A stretch of DNA of 64,000 bases, taken from positions 62,001 to 126,000 of the forward strand of contig JBGCFD010000067.1 of NCBI GenBank assembly GCA_045106765.1, written 5' to 3'. The DNA is from CAJQQY01 sp045106765 (GTDB taxonomy: Bacteria; Bacteroidota; Bacteroidia; Chitinophagales; Saprospiraceae). Shown piece after piece: positions 17,117 to 25,152 of this stretch. The notes under the pieces are model-generated. The model was not told the origin of the DNA. It searched no databases and worked only from the letters and a program-made list of their open reading frames with translations. The first letter of the stretch is position 1. Every line of letters starts with the position of its first letter. Position numbers and translations under genes: made by a program.

Positions 17117-18064
17117 TTATTCGTCTAAAATAAATCTCAAGCGATAAATTTTTTCGTCCTGATAAATAGAATGAATGATTCTAATATTTTTTAAACTATT
17201 GATTGGCAATGTCAATCGATCAATAAATTCTCCTTTATTTAACATGTCCAAACCTGACATTGTATTTCCTTTTTCTACTTGAAAAATAATCGCATCATCA
17301 GCTATCATTTGATCAAGTTGTTGTCTTCTTTTTTCCCAACCTTCAAAATCTGAATTGGAAAAAAAATGAATCATCAAAGCATAATCATCTTTTTTTAAAG
17401 AAATGATTTCTTGATGATTTTTATTTTTCACAACTCTCGCAATGGTATCTGAATGATAATAAGGTGCATTTATCCCAAAGGAAATTTTATCACTTTTTGC
17501 AGTCCATTTAAAACAACCTTGAGCATTAGTTTTTTGAAAAATTGAAGATTCTCCTTTTTGAAAAATTTCAATTTCAATCACTTGGTCTTTGATTAATTCT
17601 TGAGTATCTGAATCTTCGAAACAGAATTGGCAAATTTCTTTTTCTTCATCAAAAAAAGAAAAAATTACTAAGGCAAAAACTGAAAATAAAGAAGCAAAAA
17701 TGATGATTTTCTTCCATGAAAATGAGGAAGATTTCCCCCTATTTTTTAACTCTAATTGCTGTACATTTTCAACCAGTATTTGTTGTTCATTTTTATAGTT
17801 TTCCCAGTCTGAAAAACCTAAAAATTGACTCAACAAATCGAGCATATCCATTCTAGGGAGCTTATTGTTTTCAGTAGGTTTTAAATGTGTGTAAAACCAT
17901 TTTTCACTTATTCGACTATTAACTTTTTTTTCTAAAAGTTCTTGAAAATTGGCGATTTCTTTTCCTCTAAAATCATGAATTGGTCTTTTCCATTGAGGAT
18001 ACGTTTCCTGATATTTCTTCAGCAATTCTTTTTTTAATTGATAAAAATACTCCAATTCATTCAT
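17117..18064 (-). CDS. Single-pass membrane protein with DWENYK-type cytosolic domain
   Basis: A 315-aa protein. Residues 1-105 form a cytosolic helical domain (DLLSQFLGFSDWENYKNEQQ at about 77-95) resembling the small N-terminal module seen in many Bacteroidota membrane regulators. One transmembrane helix lies at about 118-138 (KKIIIFASLFSVFALVIFSFF). The periplasmic part begins with a CQFC motif and a beta-rich, CarboxypepD_reg-like segment (IFQKTNAQGCFKW). This layout resembles a sensor or adaptor, but no enzymatic motif is visible. It leads a two-gene minus-strand operon and is divergent from the VWA gene, across the phased motif array at 18195-18246. Confidence 0.6.
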   Translation of the reverse strand: MNELEYFYQLKKELLKKYQETYPQWKRPIHDFRGKEIANFQELLEKKVNSRISEKWFYTHLKPTENNKLPRMDMLDLLSQFLGFSDWENYKNEQQILVENVQQLELKNRGKSSSFSWKKIIIFASLFSVFALVIFSFFDEEKEICQFCFEDSDTQELIKDQVIEIEIFQKGESSIFQKTNAQGCFKWTAKSDKISFGINAPYYHSDTIARVVKNKNHQEIISLKKDDYALMIHFFSNSDFEGWEKRRQQLDQMIADDAIIFQVEKGNTMSGLDMLNKGEFIDRLTLPINSLKNIRIIHSIYQDEKIYRLRFILDE

Positions 18065-18194
18065 ATTACTAAGTTAAATATTTTCTGCTAAACTTTTTTC
18101 CTTTCCATTCTCAATAATTTTTAACGCCAACAACAAGCAATACATAACTAACTAATAATCAATACTTTATAGTTTAAAAAATCATTTATCACAT

Positions 18195-18246
18195 CTTTGT
18201 AAACTTCTGTAAAACCTTGTAAGATATTTTACATAGCCTTTACAAA
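18195..18246. promoter_or_regulatory. Helically phased TGTAA operator-like array
   Basis: Three direct 10-bp units (CTTTGTAAAC, TTCTGTAAAA, CCTTGTAAGA; GTAAR at 18199, 18209, 18219) are followed by inverted TTTAC motifs at 18228 and 18239. All sites lie about one helical turn apart within the divergent gap between the 315-aa membrane protein and the VWA gene. The layout suits cooperative binding of a LytTR-, PhoB- or similar regulator. The binding protein is unknown. Confidence 0.5.
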
Positions 18247-18358
18247 TGATTTTTTTGATTCTCCCCTGCCCTTGCCCTTAGATTTACATCGAAATTATTT
18301 TTACACAAAAAATTGTTCTTAAACATTTCTGATGTTCAAGAAATTAAAAATCTAAAAG

Positions 18359-19753
18359 ATGAAAAATTATAAACTTCTAACCTTATTTATTTTACTCAAC
18401 GCTCCTTTTTTATTGCTTTCCCAACAAGGTTATTCTTCTGCTTCGATGGGTATGAGTAAACAAAAATCAGCTCAAATGATTATCCCGCAACCTGACGAAA
18501 TTGTAGTCGAAGAATACTTTAATTATCACACCCATAATTTGCCTTTGCCAGAGGGAAATTTGGCAGTAGGATTAGATGTTCGGTGGGGAAATAATATGGT
18601 ATCTCCAACGAGCAATGAAGCAGTACTTCAGATCGGTTTGACCACAGGTAGAAAAGAAGCTTATTTGAATTCGCCGCCAGTCAATATTAGTTTAGTAATT
18701 GACAAAAGTGGCTCGATGGCAACAGAAGGTCGATTGGTTAAAACTAAGCAGGCGATGGCTGAATTGGTGAAACATTTACGTCCTAAAGATTTTATTTCAA
18801 TCGTTCAATTTGACCATGTGGCGAGCGTTGTTTTGCCTACTCAGAATGTGAATGATTTGACAAAAATTCAACAAGCAATTTCGAGTATCCAATTGGGTGG
18901 ATCGACAAATTTGCATGATGGAATAATGTTAGGTTTTCAGGAAGCTTTGAAAAATGATCGAAATAATGTTTCGAGCCGAGTGATTGTTTTGACTGATGCG
19001 ATTGCTAATACTGGCGTTATTGATCCTGAAAAAATGATCCAAAATAGTCAAGGATACTCTGCTGAAAATTCAATTGACTTTGCTATGATTGGAGTCGGAG
19101 TTGATTTCAATTATCAGTTATCGAGACAATTGACACAGAATGGAAAAAATCAAATTCATTTTATTAATGATCCAAATGACATCAAAAAAATATTCGTGAA
19201 TGAAGTGGAAGCTTTGCTTTATCCTGCGGCAAAAATGCCTTCATTAGAAATTGAGTTTGGAGAAAATTTAGAGGTAGCTCAGTTTTATGGATATGATCCT
19301 ACGATGAATAATCGAGCTATCCGATTGAATCTTAATAATATTAATGCTGGTTTGACGCAAGTGATTTTAACTAAGTTTAAAGTGAAAGGTGGGAAAGAAA
19401 AAGGAACAGATATCAAAGTAAAATTAAATTATTTTGATGTTCAAAAAAATAAAATGGTGAGCCAGAATCTAAGAACTAATTTGGAAATTGATAATTCATG
19501 GACTGCTCACAATATGCTAAAAGATCGAGAAGTAGAGAAAAATTATCGCATCGCTCAGATGGCTCAGGACTTAAGAATCATGTCAGAATTTTATCAAAAG
19601 AATCAACCGTTTGCAGCGAAGGGACATTTGAGTTTGGCAATTGATGCGATCAAAAAAGAATATCCAAATCCGACTGATGTAGATTTTCTAAGGATGTTAA
19701 ATATTTTAGAAAATTATATGGGAAGGTTAAATAATCTTTTGGCTAAAAAATAA
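18359..19753 (+). CDS. Exported von Willebrand factor A (VWA) domain protein
   Basis: A 464-aa protein with a signal peptide (MKNYKLLTLFILLNAPFLLLSQ). A conserved pre-domain (PDEIVVEEYFNYHTHNLPLP) typical of YfbK-type VWA proteins precedes the VWA domain (about 109-290). The MIDAS metal site is intact: DKSGS at 115-119, the Thr of GGSTNLHDG, and Asp of VLTDAIAN. The C-terminal ~150 residues are a beta-rich then helical module. VWA-MIDAS domains bind protein ligands through a divalent metal, so surface or periplasmic binding is likely. The gene is divergent from the membrane-protein operon and is followed on the same strand by the SIMPL-like gene. Confidence 0.85.
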   Translation: MKNYKLLTLFILLNAPFLLLSQQGYSSASMGMSKQKSAQMIIPQPDEIVVEEYFNYHTHNLPLPEGNLAVGLDVRWGNNMVSPTSNEAVLQIGLTTGRKEAYLNSPPVNISLVIDKSGSMATEGRLVKTKQAMAELVKHLRPKDFISIVQFDHVASVVLPTQNVNDLTKIQQAISSIQLGGSTNLHDGIMLGFQEALKNDRNNVSSRVIVLTDAIANTGVIDPEKMIQNSQGYSAENSIDFAMIGVGVDFNYQLSRQLTQNGKNQIHFINDPNDIKKIFVNEVEALLYPAAKMPSLEIEFGENLEVAQFYGYDPTMNNRAIRLNLNNINAGLTQVILTKFKVKGGKEKGTDIKVKLNYFDVQKNKMVSQNLRTNLEIDNSWTAHNMLKDREVEKNYRIAQMAQDLRIMSEFYQKNQPFAAKGHLSLAIDAIKKEYPNPTDVDFLRMLNILENYMGRLNNLLAKK

Positions 19754-19766
19754 ACCCAGCAGAGAA

Positions 19767-19795
19767 GAATCGGGTTCCTTGAAGGAATCCGATTC
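19767..19795 (+). repeat. Intercistronic hairpin between VWA and SIMPL-like genes
   Basis: Nearly perfect palindrome: GAATCGGGTTCCTT (19767-19780) against AAGGAATCCGATTC (19782-19795), 13 of 14 pairs plus one G-U. There is no T-tract, so it is likelier an RNA-stability or attenuating hairpin, or a small repeat, than a full terminator. Confidence 0.5.
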
Positions 19796-19832
19796 CTAAA
19801 ATGATAATCAACACTTTACAAAAAGATAAAAC

Positions 19833-20849
19833 ATGAAAAAATTTAAATTAATACTATTGATAATTTGTTATCAATTTATAGTCCTACCTCTAACACATTC
19901 TCAAGATTTAGGAAATGCAAATTCGGTTTATTCTAAACAACAAAACCAGTCAACTATTTCTGCCAAAAATTTTGAGCCACGCATGCAATATAATAATGGC
20001 AATGTGGTGACGATTAAAGTTCGAGGTATTTATAATGAGAATAATGTTCGTAGAGTAGCCTATTTTGGATTGACCCAATTAGGAAAAAATATTGATGAAG
20101 TAAATGAATTAATGGATACCCGAATTAAAAATGTAGAGGAAGAAATTAAAAAACTAGGAAGCTCAGTTGAATTTTATGTAGACATGATTTCCTTTGTTCC
20201 CATTTATGAATTTGAGACGGAGAAAAAACTATTTAACAAGCGAACTTACAATGAAGTACCTAAAGGTTTTGAGTTGAAAAAAAATATTCATGTTGCTTTT
20301 TCGGATGGAAATTTAATGAACAAAATCATGGCAATCTGTGGAGAAAATGAAATATATGATTTGATTAAAGTCGATTATATTTCTAAGAATGTAGAAGCTG
20401 TTCATGATACCTTACGAAAACAAGCCAACCTAGTTTATTCAAAAATGGTCAAAAATTATGAGTTTATTTTAGGGATGGATTTTTCCGAAAAAAGAAAACA
20501 ATTCAACGAAGGATTTAATGTCGCTTACCCAAAAGATCGATATAATTCCTACACCGCTTATTCGAATCCGCAATTAAACGTAAAGCGAAAATCCGTCGTC
20601 ACAAAAGTAAAAAAATCGCCTACCATGTATTATGAACCAATACATTTTTCGCAAGAAAAATTTATTCTAAATCCTGAAATTTTGGAACCTTCTCTTCAGG
20701 TGATTTATGAAATGCAGGTAATTATTCAGCTAACAGATCCAGTTCCACCACCTGAACCGAAAGTTCAGGTTCAAATAAAAACTGAAGTTAAGAAGGAATT
20801 TTATATGGTGAATCCTCAAGGTGTAGTGACTAAGCTTCCGACCAACTAG
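19833..20849 (+). CDS. Exported SIMPL/DUF541-like protein
   Basis: A 338-aa protein with a signal peptide (MKKFKLILLIICYQFIVLPLTHSQ). The following ~170 residues carry a pattern like SIMPL (DUF541) domains: VVTIKVRGIYNENNVRRVAYF, repeated Asn/Asp-rich helices (NELMDTRIKNVEEEIKKLG), a VDMISFVPIYEF strand, and GENEIYDLIKVDY. The C-terminal part is beta-rich with a Pro-rich linker (DPVPPPEPKVQ). SIMPL-domain proteins sit in the periplasm or outer membrane; function is obscure. It is probably co-transcribed with the VWA gene 79 bp upstream, with a hairpin in between. The family call is tentative. Confidence 0.6.
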   Translation: MKKFKLILLIICYQFIVLPLTHSQDLGNANSVYSKQQNQSTISAKNFEPRMQYNNGNVVTIKVRGIYNENNVRRVAYFGLTQLGKNIDEVNELMDTRIKNVEEEIKKLGSSVEFYVDMISFVPIYEFETEKKLFNKRTYNEVPKGFELKKNIHVAFSDGNLMNKIMAICGENEIYDLIKVDYISKNVEAVHDTLRKQANLVYSKMVKNYEFILGMDFSEKRKQFNEGFNVAYPKDRYNSYTAYSNPQLNVKRKSVVTKVKKSPTMYYEPIHFSQEKFILNPEILEPSLQVIYEMQVIIQLTDPVPPPEPKVQVQIKTEVKKEFYMVNPQGVVTKLPTN

Positions 20850-20898
20850 TTTCTAAACAACCAATTTATTAATATTTTTTCAAATCATTTCCTCCAAT

Positions 20899-20937
20899 AA
20901 AAAAGAGCGACCTCAATTGCTGGAGTCGCTCTTTTTT
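20899..20937. terminator. Bidirectional terminator (SIMPL-like / fasciclin)
   Basis: Thirteen-bp stem (AAAAAAGAGCGAC at 20899-20911, GTCGCTCTTTTTT at 20925-20937) with A/T tracts on both sides between convergent genes. Confidence 0.85.
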
Positions 20938-20956
20938 TTAAAAAATTAATAATATT

Positions 20957-21568
20957 TTATAATGCTAAAACTCCGTCTATTTTATGAACAATCCCATTCA
21001 ATTGTTCTAAATCTCTTTCAACGAAATTTGCTTTGGTCAAACCTAAAACTAAAAACGGATTAGCTGGGTCATCCATATTGATATACATTTCTTTTTCTAT
21101 AAGGAAGAGTGAAACGATCGTTCCTACTTCCAATTCTGAAACTTTCACTTCCACATTTGTTAAATGAAATTTGACAATCATTGTCAAAATATTTTGTGAT
21201 ATATCATCTAAAGATGTCCAATTATTATTCTCCAAAAATGCTTGAAAAGCTTCGTCATTTGGAACAAAAATAGTGAATGGTCCATCTCCCGAAAGATCAA
21301 CTTCAATCCCCGTTCGAAGAACTGCTTTGTAAAAAATACTACAATCACTTTCTCCTTTTAAGTATTGAAGTAATGTCAAATTACTTGGTGGATTATTAGT
21401 ATTAGTATTGGTAGAAGTGGTATCAGGATCGGTAGTTGTAGCCGTTGAATCAGGAGGAGAAGTTTGCTGAGTTGTATTGTCAGTTGACGTTGGATTAATT
21501 GTTTCTTTCTGGCAAGAAGTCATGATCAATAGAGCTCCAGCAAAAACAATAGTTAGGATTTTCTTCAT
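20957..21568 (-). CDS. Fasciclin-domain lipoprotein
   Basis: A 203-aa lipoprotein; I chose ATG 21568 (MKKILTIVFAGALLIMTSC) because the longer frame starts at TTG and buries the lipobox. After the acylated Cys comes a low-complexity Thr/Asp/Asn/Pro linker (about 20-65), then one fasciclin (FAS1) domain. The FAS1 domain has the H1 box GPFTIFVPNDEAFQAFL and the H2-like C-terminal LNGIVHKIDGVL. FAS1 domains mediate adhesion in the extracellular or outer-membrane space. It is monocistronic, with terminators on both sides. Confidence 0.9.
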   Translation of the reverse strand: MKKILTIVFAGALLIMTSCQKETINPTSTDNTTQQTSPPDSTATTTDPDTTSTNTNTNNPPSNLTLLQYLKGESDCSIFYKAVLRTGIEVDLSGDGPFTIFVPNDEAFQAFLENNNWTSLDDISQNILTMIVKFHLTNVEVKVSELEVGTIVSLFLIEKEMYINMDDPANPFLVLGLTKANFVERDLEQLNGIVHKIDGVLAL

Positions 21569-21649
21569 GGTATTAATTAGTTTAAATAAATTTTCATTTA
21601 CTAAAAGGCAAAAAGAATACCAATCAATATTTTTTATTAACAAAAACAA

Positions 21650-21682
21650 AAGCCTTCCAAATCATTTAGATTTAGAAGGCTT
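21650..21682 (-). terminator. Terminator of rocD
   Basis: Fourteen-bp stem with one mismatch (AAGCCTTCCAAATC at 21650-21663, GATTTAGAAGGCTT at 21669-21682). On the minus strand it runs into TTTGTTTTTG. It lies between rocD and the fasciclin gene. Confidence 0.8.
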
Positions 21683-21725
21683 ACCTTTTGTTTTATTAAA
21701 ACATAACCATTTGAAAATCAGATAT

Positions 21726-23003
21726 TTACATATTCTTTTCAAATTCTATAATCGTTTTTTCAATAATATCACAACACTCATTAATTTGTTCTGCATTCAT
21801 TACTAACGGCGGAGCAAAACGAATAATATTACCGTGGGTTGGTTTTGCCAATAAACCATTATCACGCAACTTCATACAAATATCCCAAGCTGTAGTACTC
21901 TCTTCTGTGTCGTTAATTACGATAGCATTCAATAATCCTTTGCCACGAACTAAAGTGACCAATCCTGTTTTTTCCATCATTGCATTCATCCGTGATCGGA
22001 AAATTTTTCCCATTGCATCTGCATTTTTTGCCAACTCTTCATCCTTGATTACTTCCAATGCTTCCATCGCAACAGCACAAGCCAATGGATTTCCTCCAAA
22101 GGTAGAACCGTGTTCTCCTGGCTTAATTGCCATCATCACTTCGTCGTTTGCCAAGACTGCACTTACTGGAAAAACACCTCCTGACATCGCCTTTCCTAAG
22201 ATCAAAATATCTGGTTTTACTTCAGGTCGATTTTCGCAACCATTATTGCAATCACAATTTCCACAAGTAGCTAAAAGTCTTCCTGTCCGAGCGATTCCAG
22301 TTTGCACTTCATCAGCAATAAAAAGTACATTTTTTGCTTTGCACATTTCGGCAGCAAATTTTAAATACCCTTCATCTGGAACAAAAACGCCAGCTTCTCC
22401 TTGAATTGGTTCAACTAAGAATCCAGCAACATTTGGATCCTCCAATGCTTCTTTCAATGCTTCCAAATCATTGTAAGGAATAATTTCAATACCTGGTAAA
22501 AATGGCCCAAAACCAGTTGTACTAGAAGGATCAACTGAACCTGAAATAATCGCCATTGTTCGACCATGAAAGTTACCACTAACAAAAATGATTTTTGCTT
22601 GATTCGTCGGAATTCCTTTTACTTCATACGACCATTTTCTACAGACCTTCAAAGCTGTTTCTACCGCTTCCACTCCAGTATTCATTGGAAGTACTTTATC
22701 ATAATTAAAATATTCTGTTACATATTTCTCATACGGCCCTAACATATCATTATAAAATGCTCGGGAAGTCAGCGTCAATTTAACTGCTTGCTCGTTAAGT
22801 GCATTGATAATTCTAGGATGACAATGTCCTTGATTTACCGCTGAATAAGCAGATAAAAAATCATAATATTTCTTTCCTTCTACATCCCAAACATAAACTC
22901 CTTCTCCCTTTGCTAACACAACTGGGAGTGGGTGATAATTATGTGCGCCATATTTATCTTCTAATTTCATTAAGTCTTGAGATGACATCATTGTTTCTTG
23001 CAT
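21726..23003 (-). CDS. rocD: Ornithine aminotransferase
   Basis: A 425-aa class-III PLP aminotransferase of the ornithine-delta-aminotransferase type, converting ornithine and 2-oxoglutarate to glutamate semialdehyde and glutamate. Features: YDFLSAYSAVNQGHCHPRI (47-65), NTGVEAVETALKV (108-120), FHGRTM (145-150), the PLP-ring Asp in FIADEVQTG (229-237) and the Schiff-base Lys in ILGKAMSGG (K271). An unusual cysteine cluster, CGNCDCNNGC at 247-256, precedes the Lys motif. Length is normal. The gene is divergent from the LolA-like lipoprotein gene and has a good terminator. Confidence 0.95.
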   Translation of the reverse strand: MQETMMSSQDLMKLEDKYGAHNYHPLPVVLAKGEGVYVWDVEGKKYYDFLSAYSAVNQGHCHPRIINALNEQAVKLTLTSRAFYNDMLGPYEKYVTEYFNYDKVLPMNTGVEAVETALKVCRKWSYEVKGIPTNQAKIIFVSGNFHGRTMAIISGSVDPSSTTGFGPFLPGIEIIPYNDLEALKEALEDPNVAGFLVEPIQGEAGVFVPDEGYLKFAAEMCKAKNVLFIADEVQTGIARTGRLLATCGNCDCNNGCENRPEVKPDILILGKAMSGGVFPVSAVLANDEVMMAIKPGEHGSTFGGNPLACAVAMEALEVIKDEELAKNADAMGKIFRSRMNAMMEKTGLVTLVRGKGLLNAIVINDTEESTTAWDICMKLRDNGLLAKPTHGNIIRFAPPLVMNAEQINECCDIIEKTIIEFEKNM

Positions 23004-23082
23004 ATTGATTTTATTTATTTATTAAAAGGTCAGGTTTTCAAATTTTTCAAAATAAAAATGCAAGCTAGGCATTTTCATAGAA

Positions 23083-23113
23083 TTTGGCAAAACAATATTT
23101 ATCATCATCTTTG
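23083..23113 (+). promoter_or_regulatory. Promoter of the LolA-like lipoprotein gene
   Basis: TTTG (23083-23086), 19-bp spacer, CATCTTTG (23106-23113), one mismatch from TAnnTTTG. The predicted start is only about 8 nt before ATG 23128, so the mRNA would have a very short leader. Confidence 0.5.
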
Positions 23114-23127
23114 CAAAAAAAACAATT

Positions 23128-23901
23128 ATGAAAAATATCCGAATTCTATTTTTAGGTCTCTGTATTTTGACCTTTTCTTTTTCGTGTTCTGAAAAAACAA
23201 GTAGTAAAATTTCTTCTACTGAAAAAAATCCACCTGCTGCTGGTTTTGACTTAACCAATTCTGACGCTGCTGCGATCAAAATTGCCGACCAAGTCATGGA
23301 AGCAATGGGTGGTAGAAAAGCTTACGATGAGACTAGATATTTGTTTTGGAATTTCTTTGGTAGTCGGACTTTGCTTTGGGATAAACATAAAGGTGATGTT
23401 AGGATCGAATCTCAAAAAGATGATTTTACTGTGGTCATGAATATTCATTCAATGAAAGGAAAAGTGAAAATGAAAGGGGCAGAATTATCGCATCCTGATT
23501 CTCTCACTAAGTATTTACAAAGAGGAAAAAACATTTGGATCAACGATTCTTATTGGTTAGTCATGCCTTTTAAATTAAAAGACTCAGGGGTAACTTTAAA
23601 GCATCTGGGCGAAGAAAAAACGGAGGCTGGAAAAATGGCAGATGTACTTGAATTGAATTTTAAAGGTGTGGGAAAAACGCCTGATAATAAATATCATGTC
23701 TTCGTTGATCAGGCAACTAAGTTGGTTTCTCAATGGACATTTTATCCAAAATCAACAGATACCGAACCTCGGTTTTCGACACCTTGGGATGGGTATAAAA
23801 CTTTTGGAAAAATTAAATTGAGTGGTGGACGGGGGACTTATCAATTGACGGAGATTAATGTTTTGGAAAAAGTAGAGGATGAGATTTTTGAATTTTTTTG
23901 A
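23128..23901 (+). CDS. LolA-like/DUF6503-type lipoprotein
   Basis: A 257-aa lipoprotein (lipobox FSFSC in MKNIRILFLGLCILTFSFSC). After a short Ser/Pro linker it has a helix AIKIADQVMEAMGGRKAYDE and then a beta-rich fold resembling LolA/LolB-type lipid-binding proteins (YLFWNFFGSRTLLWDKHKGD, VDQATKLVSQWTFYPK). The AMGGRKAYDxTR pattern resembles the DUF6503 group of Bacteroidota. Ligand unknown; it is not the housekeeping LolA. It is monocistronic with a promoter 5' and a perfect bidirectional terminator 3'. Confidence 0.65.
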   Translation: MKNIRILFLGLCILTFSFSCSEKTSSKISSTEKNPPAAGFDLTNSDAAAIKIADQVMEAMGGRKAYDETRYLFWNFFGSRTLLWDKHKGDVRIESQKDDFTVVMNIHSMKGKVKMKGAELSHPDSLTKYLQRGKNIWINDSYWLVMPFKLKDSGVTLKHLGEEKTEAGKMADVLELNFKGVGKTPDNKYHVFVDQATKLVSQWTFYPKSTDTEPRFSTPWDGYKTFGKIKLSGGRGTYQLTEINVLEKVEDEIFEFF

Positions 23902-23925
23902 TTTTAAGTCGTGACCTTATTATTT

Positions 23926-23971
23926 TTTCTTTCTTTAGAGACAAAGCATTCTTTGTCTCTAAAGAAAGAAA
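23926..23971. terminator. Perfect 21-bp-arm bidirectional terminator
   Basis: Arms 23926-23946 and 23951-23971 are exact reverse complements (core CTTTAGAGACAAAG) with a CATT loop. It lies between convergent genes and serves both. Its AGAGACAAAG core matches the palindromic repeats at 401-428 and 10641-10666, which suggests a dispersed repeat has been recruited as a terminator. Confidence 0.8.
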
Positions 23972-23979
23972 CATAAATC

Positions 23980-25143
23980 TTAAATTTTATGAAATTGAAT
24001 AAACCCCAAATCAATTTCCTCGTCTCGCAACTTATTCAACGACAAAGTCTCCGTTTGAAATTTGGCCCAATATTTCGTCAAATCTTCCGCCATCATATAA
24101 TCCAAACATTCTTGAAACATTACTTTTACAGAATCTGGAATTTCATTTTTTTCTATCCAATCAAAGAATTTCAAATACTCCTTTTTGATATGTTTTTTAA
24201 TCGGAGTAGGTAGAATTTTAATATTATAATGCGACGGCCTTTCCAAAATATTAAAATAAATATCTGTAGGTGCAATCATTTTCAACTCTAAACATTCTTT
24301 ATAAAAATCGAGTAAATGTAAAATATTAAAAACAGAAATCGTTGGAGAGATTTTAAATTTCAAATGTGGAAGTATTCGAATTTTTTCTCGATTTTCCAAA
24401 ACAGTTTTCCACGACATTTCTTTCCGAATATATTCTCCTAACGCTCCTGCCCCATCCAAACTCGCTAAAATTTCTACTTCCGAAAAATGTTTCCACAATT
24501 CTAATGCATCGTAATTTTTAAATTTCAACAAGGAAAAATTAGTGTTGTATCGCAAACGCATTTGAGTTGCATTATTTTCAACTAACCATTCTAGCAACAA
24601 AAAATGTTCTTCCATCGCTAAAGGTTCGCCTCCTGCAAAATAAATCTCTTCAGCTTGTAACAATGCTTTTCCGCATTTTTGTAAAAACAAATTAAAGTCG
24701 TCAATATTTTGAATAATCGCTTTTTCGCCTAGATTAGTTCCTAGTTTTTTAGCATCAGAATACCATTTTGAACTTGCCCCATGCCAGCAAGTTCTACAAC
24801 GAAAATTACAAATATTGGAAAATCGAATATCAAAATAAATGGGAAGTGGGGTTGAATTATCTTCGATTTTTATGTCTGGAAATTTCTCAAATGTTTCTTG
24901 GCGAATACTTTTTCCTCCTGCTGCTTCGAGTTTATAACATTGGGCGCAACGTTTATCTTTTTCACCTGTGGCAAATTTTTCACGGAGTTTTTGGATGGGT
25001 TCGCCATTCCAAATTTCGTCCATACTTTGCTCATTGATATTGCCAAAAGGAATATTAGCAACGCAACAAGCTTTGGCGATTCCGTTGTTGCCTACATGGA
25101 AATGAATCCAAGGCATTAGGCAATATGGTTTATTTTTTGGCAT
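23980..25143 (-). CDS. N-terminal-twitch radical SAM protein
   Basis: A 387-aa protein with a twitch/SPASM-like module at the N-terminus: the YCLMPWIHFHV start with C8, CC at 26-27 and CAQC (C66, C69). The radical SAM core follows with the canonical CX3CX2C motif CNFRCRTC (C112, C116, C119), binding the [4Fe-4S] cluster that cleaves S-adenosylmethionine. YFAGGEPL and ILASLDGAG match later core motifs. This is the order of the N-terminal-twitch radical SAM family, where the auxiliary-cluster domain comes first. Substrate unknown; no precursor peptide was found next to it. Its whole upstream gap is a MITE-like repeat, and a perfect terminator follows. Confidence 0.85.
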   Translation of the reverse strand: MPKNKPYCLMPWIHFHVGNNGIAKACCVANIPFGNINEQSMDEIWNGEPIQKLREKFATGEKDKRCAQCYKLEAAGGKSIRQETFEKFPDIKIEDNSTPLPIYFDIRFSNICNFRCRTCWHGASSKWYSDAKKLGTNLGEKAIIQNIDDFNLFLQKCGKALLQAEEIYFAGGEPLAMEEHFLLLEWLVENNATQMRLRYNTNFSLLKFKNYDALELWKHFSEVEILASLDGAGALGEYIRKEMSWKTVLENREKIRILPHLKFKISPTISVFNILHLLDFYKECLELKMIAPTDIYFNILERPSHYNIKILPTPIKKHIKKEYLKFFDWIEKNEIPDSVKVMFQECLDYMMAEDLTKYWAKFQTETLSLNKLRDEEIDLGFIQFHKI

Positions 25144-25152
25144 CAGATTGTT

